A stretch of 7,367 nt of DNA from NCBI GenBank assembly GCA_023299895.1, contig JALZWI010000197.1, positions 1-7,367 on the forward strand, given 5' to 3'. A program made the position numbers and the translations under genes. Under the pieces are notes generated by a model. That model had not been told where the DNA came from. It ran no database searches and saw only the letters and a program-made list of their open reading frames with translations. Source of the stretch: Arenicella sp. (lineage in GTDB: Bacteria; Pseudomonadota; Gammaproteobacteria; Arenicellales; Arenicellaceae). This document shows positions 1-5,583 of the stretch, in pieces. How positions within the stretch are numbered: position 1 is the stretch's first letter; each line of letters opens with the position of its first letter.

Positions 1-591
1 TATATTACTGGTTTATCAGAGTCATTAGTTAACTCAGTATTTTCAATCCTGATTGCATTTTGTCTCCCAGCTTTGTATGTCACGCTTGGTGCCACTTGGT
101 TATTAATTAAAACCGAGGGCGAATTGTTCGAAAAAGCGGTGGTTTGGGCTCGCAAATCTATTTGGCCTATGGGTTTAGGTCTGTTTCTAGTATCGATCGC
201 AACGCCGCTTGTCAGTGAAGTGATCGCGTCCCGTTGGTTTCAATTACCGAATGCAATTGGGTTATTGCCAATCCCCGTTACGACTATCATCGCATTTGTG
301 TTGCTCTACACGCTATTAAGACGTGATATACAGAGCTTACATCGTTTAAATCCATGGTACCTGTTTATGTGTCCGGTGATTATCTGTTTGATGGCAGCTT
401 TGGGTTTGGCTTACAGTATTTTTCCAGACATTATTATTGGTCAACTCACCATCTGGGACGCAGCGGCTCATACAAGCTCATTACAGTTTGTGTTTGTAGG
501 CCTCGTGATCACTTTGCCGTGTATCATTATTTATACGATTTTCATTCACCGCATTTTTTCCGGCAAGGCGATTGACTTGTCTTACGACTAA
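1..591 (+). CDS. cydB: Cytochrome bd-type quinol oxidase subunit II (CydB/CioB), C-terminal part
   Basis: This is the membrane subunit II of a cytochrome bd / cyanide-insensitive quinol oxidase, which transfers electrons from quinol to oxygen in the inner membrane. The frame is open from base 1, so the gene is cut by the window edge. 196 codons are visible of a family that usually has about 330-380. Five hydrophobic segments can be seen, at visible residues ~12-36, 53-71, 87-105, 119-140 and 161-180. Family marks are the GATWLLIKTEGEL stretch (about 30-42) and the late TIWDAAAHTSSL segment before the last helix, matching the CioB-like SLTIW..A...SL pattern, with a basic tail ending in FSGKA. 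No small cydX-like gene follows; the opposite-strand hydrolase starts one base after the stop. The family call is firm. Whether it is classical CydB or the CIO type cannot be settled without subunit I. Confidence 0.93.
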   Translation, partial: YITGLSESLVNSVFSILIAFCLPALYVTLGATWLLIKTEGELFEKAVVWARKSIWPMGLGLFLVSIATPLVSEVIASRWFQLPNAIGLLPIPVTTIIAFVLLYTLLRRDIQSLHRLNPWYLFMCPVIICLMAALGLAYSIFPDIIIGQLTIWDAAAHTSSLQFVFVGLVITLPCIIIYTIFIHRIFSGKAIDLSYD

Positions 592-592
592 A

Positions 593-1483
593 TTATTCAA
601 TTCGCATCTGATTGCGGAAAAATTGATCGATGTCAGTACTTGGGTCTGACTTACCAAGTGACGGTGAGGTGATACCGAGTAAGATTTGAACATGCGAAAC
701 ACTTGGATAAATAATGCCTTTGCCTTGACCGCCTATATCATCGATAAGGTTCAGCGTTGACTCTGAGTTTTTAAGCGATACGGTCTTATCGCTGTCACCA
801 TGCAGTAGTAACATTGGGGGTTCATCTCCATCAATGAAATTAGCCACCTTAAGCTTAGGATAATTACTTGGCGGTTCAAATACACGGACAAATTCAGGCT
901 TTGTTGGGGTGAAATTATATGGACCAGCGAGTCCAGCAAAGGCACGAATATCATTAGGTTCTAAACCAACATTATTCAAATAAGTTTGATCTGATACTAA
1001 TAAAGCACCTAGATGAGCACCTGCCGAATGACCGGCGACAAATATGTTTTGAGGCTCACCACCATATTGATCAATGTTATTTTTTAACCATGCTATGGCT
1101 TTTGCTCCGTCTTCAATAAAGGTAGGGAACTTGCCTTGCGGATATTTCACATAATCGGGCACAATTACCCAGTAACCTAGGTTAGCAAATTTAGATGCAA
1201 CAAAATAATATTGCTCTTTGTGTCCGGTATCCCAACTGCCGCCATAAAAGAACACCAAGTTAGCCTCAGTGTTATTGGCTTTTTCGGTATTATTGGGAAT
1301 GTATAAATCTAGCTTTTGCCACGTTTTTTCACCGTATTGAATATCCGCTATCAGTGTGTGATTAGAATGCAGTTTCGCCCGAGTATTTAACAACGTCAAT
1401 CCTGCGGAACTACAAGCACTCAGTGATAAGACAAGGAATAAAAACGCAATCAAGCAGGCTAGTGGTGGCAGTTTTAAATTCAT
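593..1483 (-). CDS. Lipoprotein alpha/beta-hydrolase (esterase/lipase-like, BD-FAE type)
   Basis: This is a 296-residue predicted esterase anchored to a membrane as a lipoprotein. The start at 1483 was chosen because it gives a textbook lipoprotein signal: a short basic N-end, a hydrophobic stretch (~6-20) and lipobox LSAC ending at Cys24, followed by Ser-Ser, which favours the outer membrane. The frame stays open upstream to 1717, but that part lies inside the neighbouring transporter gene and looks like shadow sequence. Fold landmarks are an oxyanion-hole FYGGSW (79-84, Tyr in place of the usual His of HGGxW), nucleophile elbow GHSAG with Ser153, GDSDKTV with Asp232 as the likely acid, and His264 in SVSHV, so the catalytic triad appears complete. 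The gene lies 38 bases after the EamA exporter on the same strand and is probably co-transcribed with it. No strong Shine-Dalgarno sequence is seen. The natural substrate is unknown. Confidence 0.86.
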   Translation of the reverse strand: MNLKLPPLACLIAFLFLVLSLSACSSAGLTLLNTRAKLHSNHTLIADIQYGEKTWQKLDLYIPNNTEKANNTEANLVFFYGGSWDTGHKEQYYFVASKFANLGYWVIVPDYVKYPQGKFPTFIEDGAKAIAWLKNNIDQYGGEPQNIFVAGHSAGAHLGALLVSDQTYLNNVGLEPNDIRAFAGLAGPYNFTPTKPEFVRVFEPPSNYPKLKVANFIDGDEPPMLLLHGDSDKTVSLKNSESTLNLIDDIGGQGKGIIYPSVSHVQILLGITSPSLGKSDPSTDIDQFFRNQMRIE

Positions 1484-1521
1484 ATTGGAATAAATAAAAC
1501 CTAGTTTAAGATGTAGGCAGA

Positions 1522-2382
1522 CTACCTTCGAAGAACATACCGTTTGCCTAGAATAATGCAAAGTATCCCCCCCAATATTAATAAAGATGAAAGCACTAAA
1601 CGCAAAGACATAGGTTCGCCAACAAATATGACACCCCCAAGCGCAGCAATCGCAGGCACAAGCAATTGTAGTACTGCTGCCTGAATAGTAGAAAGCCCGC
1701 CAAGTGCCATATACCAAATAGTATACCCAGCGCCCGAAGCGATGGCGCCGGAAAAGATGGCAAGCAAAACGCCTTGCGTAGATAGGTGTGAGTTATGGAG
1801 TGTCACTGCAGCCAAGATAATCACAAATGGCAGCGTGCGTAAAAAATTATAGGTGGTATCACTTAATGGATTTTGACAAGTTCTGCCCAACAAGGTGTAA
1901 AAACCCCAGGCAATACCTGCTATGGACATCAAAATAAAACCAAATAATGATGGTGTCGCTAAGCCAGGTAATACTAGGTAGATCAATCCGACAAAGGCAA
2001 TACCTAAACCTAGCCATTCAATTGTATGGAGCATATTACCACTAAAGACTCCAACTAGGACCATGGTTATTTGTACGGAGGCAAAAAGAATCAATGCACC
2101 CGTGCCTGTTTCAAGTGAAACATAGGCATAAGAAAATGTCGCGGCATAGATAAATAACATGAGTGCAGCTCGCCAACTTCCTTTGGATGTCTCACTTTTA
2201 TTTAGTGATGACTTGCTTGCACTGACTGCAGATATTAACACTAACATCACGATGCCAGATAATAGTCTTATCGAGGTAAAGCTTGAGGCATCAATAGCAG
2301 TCTCACCTAACGCTAGTCGACACAACACCGAATTGCCAGCAAAAGCACACAGGGCAATTGTTGTATATAGTATTGTCTTCAT
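1522..2382 (-). CDS. EamA-family (DMT superfamily) transporter
   Basis: This is a 286-residue inner-membrane permease, almost entirely hydrophobic, with about ten predicted membrane segments arranged as two EamA repeats (roughly residues 1-135 and 145-280). Diagnostic stretches are GTGALILFASVQITMVL in the first repeat, and AGYTIWYMALGGLS, followed by a VPAIAALGG segment and FVGEPMS, in the second. The protein ends in the short basic tail GKRYVLRR typical of the family. Length is normal. DMT/EamA proteins export amino acids, nucleobases, drugs or other small metabolites; the substrate cannot be read from sequence. The ATG at 2382 puts the first helix at the right place, although the sequence before it lacks a clear Shine-Dalgarno motif. 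The gene is followed on the same strand by the lipoprotein hydrolase, which suggests a two-gene operon reading leftwards from the 2383-2547 spacer. Confidence 0.9.
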   Translation of the reverse strand: MKTILYTTIALCAFAGNSVLCRLALGETAIDASSFTSIRLLSGIVMLVLISAVSASKSSLNKSETSKGSWRAALMLFIYAATFSYAYVSLETGTGALILFASVQITMVLVGVFSGNMLHTIEWLGLGIAFVGLIYLVLPGLATPSLFGFILMSIAGIAWGFYTLLGRTCQNPLSDTTYNFLRTLPFVIILAAVTLHNSHLSTQGVLLAIFSGAIASGAGYTIWYMALGGLSTIQAAVLQLLVPAIAALGGVIFVGEPMSLRLVLSSLLILGGILCIILGKRYVLRR

Positions 2383-2461
2383 GGCGAACTTGAAATCGAA
2401 AAAGAAATACTTAGATCAAGGTATATTTTATTGGGTTGTATCATGCTTTTTTCGAAATGGT

Positions 2462-2475
2462 AAGTAAATTTACTT
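2462..2475. promoter_or_regulatory. Perfect 14-base palindrome upstream of the transporter gene
   Basis: AAGTAAATTTACTT is a perfect inverted repeat with no spacer, lying about 80 bases before the EamA transporter start in the 165-base spacer that should hold its promoter. A dimeric regulator could bind it. It is AT-rich, so chance is a real alternative. It has no T-tract arrangement that would make it a terminator. I could not place a convincing -35/-10 pair next to it. Confidence 0.3.
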
Positions 2476-2547
2476 TAATCGATATATTTAGAGTGTGATG
2501 AGCCGATGAATACCCTATGCAGTTTGAAGAGCAGAGTTTAATGACAG

Positions 2548-3351
2548 TTAATGCGTCATTGAATAGACTATGTAGTTAACTGCAAAGCGATAGGCTGCTG
2601 CAGTCATTTCTGCCGGGTAACCAGGATCAGCCGCGTGCTCCCAGGCATCACCCAAGTCCATGTTAAAATTAATCGCTACGATTAATCGATCTTGGTCATC
2701 AAATATACCGCGCCAATGAGGTACGCTGCCATAGGGTATGCCTCTTCTTCCTGGGATTTGGGTGCTTTTATCGACATCAAAAAAAATCTCCATGATAGGG
2801 TCGTCCTCTTCGATATCAACAATCGCGCGATCGGGAAAGACGCGTTCCATAGACGCAACAAATATTTGCCACTCATAGGTGCCCCAAAAATCATCAACAA
2901 CTAGAAAGCCACCTCGATCAAAATATTCTCGCAGTTGGTTGACTTCTTGATCGTTTAAATGCCATTGGCCTACCTCAGCTGCATACAGCCAAGGGTAGTC
3001 AAAAATTTGATCATTCTCTAGACTAATCAAACGACCGCCTTCACCATAATAATCGACTAACTCAACATCGATGTTGGTCATTCTATTTATGCCATCCATA
3101 AGATGATGCTCTGCGTCAGGATAATCAGTTCTCCAAGCAGAATTGCGCCCCGAACCTCGACTGTAAGGCGAATTAGAATAGACTAATCGAGCGAAATGAA
3201 ACTCTGATGTTGGTGGGCTGGTAAATCGAGAGTCCAGTGATTGAGCACTAGCGAAGCTCATTCCAAAAAATAAGCAGAGAGCGAGACAGACATTCCGCGC
3301 AAAACAATATATTGCTCTTGTTTTAAGATACTTAAGTGATGGAAATACCAT
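2548..3351 (-). CDS. Secreted DUF4159 domain protein
   Basis: This is a 267-residue protein with an N-terminal export signal: basic residues in the first 20, a hydrophobic core at ~21-33, and a likely signal peptidase I site after ASA (34-36). The mature part matches DUF4159. It begins with FHFARLVYS (51-59), then DYPDAEHHL (76-84) and an MTNIDVEL strand. IFDYPWLYAAEVGQW (116-130) and LREYFDRGGFLVVDDFWGT (140-158) follow, then a segment containing VFPDRAI and DDPIMEIFF, and finally GIPYGSVPHWRGIFDD and a W-containing MDLGDAWEHA end. Length is normal for the short, stand-alone proteobacterial form. The biochemical function of DUF4159 is unknown. In many genomes it sits beside MoxR ATPase/BatA-type genes, but none is present here. 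The ATG at 3351 is supported by the signal peptide that follows, not by a ribosome site. Membership of the family is confident; any function would be a guess. Confidence 0.88.
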   Translation of the reverse strand: MVFPSLKYLKTRAIYCFARNVCLALCLFFGMSFASAQSLDSRFTSPPTSEFHFARLVYSNSPYSRGSGRNSAWRTDYPDAEHHLMDGINRMTNIDVELVDYYGEGGRLISLENDQIFDYPWLYAAEVGQWHLNDQEVNQLREYFDRGGFLVVDDFWGTYEWQIFVASMERVFPDRAIVDIEEDDPIMEIFFDVDKSTQIPGRRGIPYGSVPHWRGIFDDQDRLIVAINFNMDLGDAWEHAADPGYPAEMTAAAYRFAVNYIVYSMTH

Positions 3352-3364
3352 TAGTTATGCAGCC

Positions 3365-3397
3365 AGATTAATATTGACCTTAGTATACTGTTAATCT
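3365..3397. promoter_or_regulatory. Possible promoter/operator of the DUF4159 gene: -10-like box inside an inverted repeat
   Basis: On the minus strand TATACT (3387 to 3382) fits a -10 box about 31 bases before the DUF4159 start codon. A -35 is poor: the best candidate is TTGCGC with a 15-base spacer. The -10 is flanked by 7-base inverted repeats, AGATTAA at 3365-3371 and TTAATCT at 3391-3397, and is itself part of the palindrome AGTATACT (3382-3389). A repressor bound across the arms would cover the -10. This rests only on pattern, in AT-rich DNA. Confidence 0.3.
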
Positions 3398-3506
3398 TGT
3401 GTGCGCAATGAATAGACTGCACTTAAATAAGCATCTGGGTAAATGCCTGAGTCCATTATGATGATTTTTTGCCCAGCACCAGTTTGTGTAAAAACAATCG
3501 ACGACG

Positions 3507-3530
3507 AAAAATACATAGCACGAAGGCTAT
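3507..3530 (-). terminator. Weak intrinsic terminator after the small zinc-protein gene
   Basis: Reading the minus strand, ATAGC and GCTAT (arms 3526-3530 and 3515-3519) pair around the loop CTTCGT, followed by GTATTTTT (3514 to 3507). The stem is only five pairs, so it is weak, but the order stem then T-run and the position 26 bases past the stop at 3556 suit a terminator for the minus-strand gene. Confidence 0.35.
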
Positions 3531-3555
3531 TTCAATTACAACTTTCATAGTTGGA

Positions 3556-3837
3556 CTACTGTACTAGGTTCCTTCCTTTGTTATAGGGAGAGTATCCACA
3601 AAAAATTAACCCCATGAATAGGTAGAATGCAGGGATGATATAAATGTTTTTAGGTGCATCTTTAAAAGCGTTTGCATTTTTAGAAATAATCATTTCAAGG
3701 TCATTAATTCTTTGTTCATGCAGACCTTTGCAGGCAAGGCCATGTCCTAAGTCAGCCGCGCAATCAACTCATAGTCCTTTAGCACATGCTTTGCAATTAC
3801 CGACGGCCGGAATAGCTGGGTGATTAAAACAATTCAA
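3556..3837 (-). pseudogene. B-box-like Cys-rich zinc-binding membrane protein, interrupted by TGA at a conserved Cys codon
   Basis: Reading from TTG at 3837 to TAG at 3556 gives 93 codons with one internal stop, TGA at 3769-3771 (codon 23). The product starts MNCFNHPAIPAVG (TTG read as Met), then CKACAKGL, TGA, VDCAADLGHGLACKGLHEQR. A polar linker follows and a membrane segment around IIPAFYLFMGLIF (about residues 71-84). I recognise this as a widespread small bacterial family of unknown function in which the motif reads KGLCxxCAxDLGHGLAC, so the TGA stands exactly at the first Cys of a CxxC pair. Remaining putative zinc ligands are C3, H6, C15, C18, C26, H32, C36 and H40, in a B-box-like order. 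There is no frameshift or other stop, and promoter, ribosome site and start all look intact. The likeliest explanation is a recent single-base nonsense mutation (TGC or TGT to TGA) or a sequencing error. Selenocysteine at codon 23 is the less likely alternative. Confidence 0.82.
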
Positions 3838-3842
3838 CGATG

Positions 3843-3848
3843 CCTCCT
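3843..3848 (-). promoter_or_regulatory. Strong Shine-Dalgarno AGGAGG that fixes a TTG start
   Basis: AGGAGG on the minus strand lies five bases before TTG at 3837-3835. It is the clearest ribosome-binding site in the window. Because the family begins Met-(Asn)-Cys-(Tyr/Phe)-x-His-Pro, the TTG lines up with the expected first residue, so this site and the homology agree on a non-ATG start. Confidence 0.8.
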
Positions 3849-3865
3849 GTCTGAAAAATAGTTTG

Positions 3866-3893
3866 TGTATAACTTAGCGTAACGACGTATCAA
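3866..3893 (-). promoter_or_regulatory. Sigma70-like promoter for the small zinc-protein gene
   Basis: On the minus strand, TTGATA (3893 to 3888, one mismatch to TTGACA) is followed after 16 bases by TATACA (3871 to 3866). Transcription would begin near 3859, leaving a leader of about 22 bases that contains the AGGAGG site. The arrangement of promoter, leader, ribosome site and start is coherent, which supports a real gene on this strand in the apparently empty 3352-4018 region. Confidence 0.5.
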
Positions 3894-3997
3894 CTTTAAC
3901 AGTGCGCAACTATTTTTTGCAATCTTAATTATCAATTTCAAATTAACTCTACTGCGTGGTGATACTATTTGTTTTATATTGGTCTTAAACTACAACT

Positions 3998-4003
3998 TAT
4001 AAT
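3998..4003 (+). promoter_or_regulatory. TATAAT box very close to the GST start codon
   Basis: A perfect TATAAT lies 15 bases before the ATG at 4019. If used as a -10, transcription would start around 4010 and leave a leader of roughly nine bases, at the edge of the weak GGAA ribosome-site candidate (4009-4012). No acceptable -35 is found 16-18 bases upstream, so this may be coincidence in AT-rich DNA. The real promoter may lie farther up in 3894-3990, where I see no clear match. Confidence 0.25.
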
Positions 4004-4018
4004 CTATCGGAAATTAAC

Positions 4019-4714
4019 ATGATTCATTTATATACATCGTCTACGCCTAATGGCTACAAGGCTTCCATTATGTTGGAAGAGTGTGATCTTGATTACGATT
4101 TTACCTATGTGCGTTTAGGTGAATTACAGCAGAAGGAAGATTGGTTCCTTGAAATGAATCCAAATGGCCGAATTCCAGTGATTGTTGATCAAGATAATGA
4201 CAATCACGTCGTCTTCGAATCGGGTGCCATTCTGATATATTTGGCTGAGAAGGCGGGTATGTTTTTACCAACGGATGTTAAAAAACGTTCCCAAGTTTTG
4301 CAGTGGTTGATGTTTCAGATGGGCGGTGTTGGTCCGATGCAAGGGCAGGCACATGTTTTCGTGCGATATGCGCCTGAACAGATTCCATTTGCGATTAAAC
4401 GATATCAAGATGAAACGCGACGCTTGTACGAAGTCTATGACCAGCGGCTGGTAGATAAAGAATATCTTTGTGATGACGTCTCGATTGCTGATTTCGCGAC
4501 CTTCCCGTGGGTACGTAGCCATGAATGGGCTAAAGTTGATATCAGTGACCTGACTAATTTGCAGCGTTGGTTAGCATTAATGGAGGCCCGACCAGCAACT
4601 AAGAACGGTTTGTCTATTCCTGAATCAATTGATAAGTTGAAAAATAAAAACGCGAAAGAACTCGAGAAAGGCTTTGTCAAGAGCGCTCAGAGCATGTTAG
4701 TAGGTAAGGACTAG
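4019..4714 (+). CDS. Glutathione S-transferase family protein, YfcG/Nu-class type
   Basis: This is a 231-residue cytosolic thioredoxin-fold protein of the GST superfamily, close in pattern to E. coli YfcG and YghU, which act as glutathione-dependent disulfide reductases rather than classical conjugating enzymes. The N-terminal domain (1-~80) has the TPNG motif at 9-12, where family Thr/Asn residues contact glutathione, the cis-Pro segment [11 protein letters not shown] (47-57) and the glutathione-binding [12 protein letters not shown] (67-78). The helical C-terminal domain carries the family signature [18 protein letters not shown] (95-112), then [18 protein letters not shown] and the N-capping [11 protein letters not shown] segment (155-165). 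There is no cysteine at the thioredoxin active-site position, as in YfcG. A lysine-rich tail of about 30 residues follows the core. Only a weak GGAA precedes the ATG. It is transcribed divergently from the small zinc-protein gene and lies 86 bases before the TetR gene. The physiological substrate is unknown. Confidence 0.93.
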   Translation: MIHLYTSSTPNGYKASIMLEECDLDYDFTYVRLGELQQKEDWFLEMNPNGRIPVIVDQDNDNHVVFESGAILIYLAEKAGMFLPTDVKKRSQVLQWLMFQMGGVGPMQGQAHVFVRYAPEQIPFAIKRYQDETRRLYEVYDQRLVDKEYLCDDVSIADFATFPWVRSHEWAKVDISDLTNLQRWLALMEARPATKNGLSIPESIDKLKNKNAKELEKGFVKSAQSMLVGKD

Positions 4715-4800
4715 AAAAACACTCAATTATTCATTAGGTTGATGTTGGCAATATGAGTAATAAATCGAACGCTCGCTCTATTTTGTGTTAGCATTCTTTG

Positions 4801-5562
4801 ATGTTAAGTGCTGCAAGAAAAAATGATCGAGACTTAGAGCCGATTTCACCCGACCTATCTTCATTTTCTTCATTTATAGACACCTTTCCTCTACAAGGAC
4901 GAGCTATCTATAGACGTTTGTTCGAACGCCATGCTGACGTGGTTCAGACTCAAAAAGAGAAGTTTGCTGTTGCCAATTTAGAAAAAATATTAACAGCGAC
5001 ATTCGAAATATCCTCGACATCTGGTTTCGACAAGATGTCTCTTCGTGACCTTTCCAAAAAAGCCGATATGAGTATGGGGGCGATCTATTCTTGTATCACC
5101 AAGAAAGAAGACATTGCCTTAATGGTGGCTGATGCGGTTAGACTCAGCGGTGAGTTTACCCGAGAGCATGCCATGCAGGCCGAATCTAGTTGGTTGCAAA
5201 TAGAGCAAAGTATTCGTTTTCATTTATACGCCAGTACTGTGCTCCAACCGTGGTATTTCTTCTTATATTTTGAGACTCGCAGTCTGCCTGACTTAATGCA
5301 GCAGGAATCAAAGCAGATGGAATTAGAGGCTATTGATAACTTCCAATCCACAATCAAAAACGGTATTGATTGTAATGAGTTTACTCAGACAGATTCGCTG
5401 ATGGTTGCAAATATGATTGTGGTAATGCTAGAAGATTGGTACCTAAAACCATGGAAGAATCACTCTGCCAGTAGGCGCAGGCAAACAGTTGAACAGAAAG
5501 AAGCCAGAATTGAATCTTATTATCAAGCATTGATAACAATGCTTAGAAAAATTTTAACGTAA
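4801..5562 (+). CDS. TetR/AcrR-family transcriptional regulator with N-terminal extension
   Basis: This is a 253-residue DNA-binding regulator. A TetR helix-turn-helix domain occupies about residues 58-105: LEKILTATFEISSTSGFDKM, then SLRDLSKKADMSMGAIYSCI and TKKEDI, with the usual helix-turn-helix spacing. The rest is a helical ligand and dimerisation domain with aromatic clusters such as LQPWYFFLYFETR. It is longer than the usual 190-220 because about 55 residues precede the DNA-binding domain (with PLQGRAIYRRLFERHA), a feature I recall in related regulators beside acyl-CoA dehydrogenase genes. The ATG at 4801 is preferred over an adjacent TTG at 4798; an in-frame TAG at 4789 rules out starts farther up. 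No clear Shine-Dalgarno site is seen. The acyl-CoA dehydrogenase begins 21 bases after its stop, so the pair is likely one operon. By analogy with PsrA/FadR-type TetR proteins it may sense an acyl-CoA; this is inferred. Confidence 0.9.
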   Translation: MLSAARKNDRDLEPISPDLSSFSSFIDTFPLQGRAIYRRLFERHADVVQTQKEKFAVANLEKILTATFEISSTSGFDKMSLRDLSKKADMSMGAIYSCITKKEDIALMVADAVRLSGEFTREHAMQAESSWLQIEQSIRFHLYASTVLQPWYFFLYFETRSLPDLMQQESKQMELEAIDNFQSTIKNGIDCNEFTQTDSLMVANMIVVMLEDWYLKPWKNHSASRRRQTVEQKEARIESYYQALITMLRKILT

Positions 5563-5583
5563 TTAGTTTTAGAGAAAAATATT

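Noticed and set aside
601..618. Hairpin TTCGCA/TGCGGA just past the cydB stop as a terminator.
   Set aside because: On the plus strand it is followed by A residues and on the minus strand by mixed sequence; it also codes for the hydrolase C-terminus.
1484..1717. Upstream extension of the hydrolase reading frame to an ATG at 1717 (78 more residues).
   Set aside because: It lies within the EamA transporter coding sequence in another frame, its composition (many Cys/Trp/Tyr) is unlike the rest, and it would bury a perfect lipoprotein signal starting at 1483.
2159..2467. Plus-strand 102-codon ORF overlapping the transporter start.
   Set aside because: Mostly antisense to the transporter coding region, with no recognisable domain and no ribosome site; a shadow frame.
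2540..2560. Inverted repeat AATGAC...GTCATT at the 3' end of the DUF4159 gene as a terminator.
   Set aside because: Six-pair stem with a nine-base loop and no T-run on the minus strand after it; too weak to call.
3421..3506. Possible repeat, attachment site or small RNA between the terminator and the DUF4159 promoter region.
   Set aside because: Read on both strands, it shows only a weak GCAT/ATGC stem and no direct repeats, tRNA-like or integrase-site structure; nothing supportable.
3456..3548. 30-codon minus-strand ORF (ATG at 3548) just after the small zinc-protein gene.
   Set aside because: No ribosome-binding site, basic low-information sequence, and it overlaps the probable terminator stem; most likely chance.
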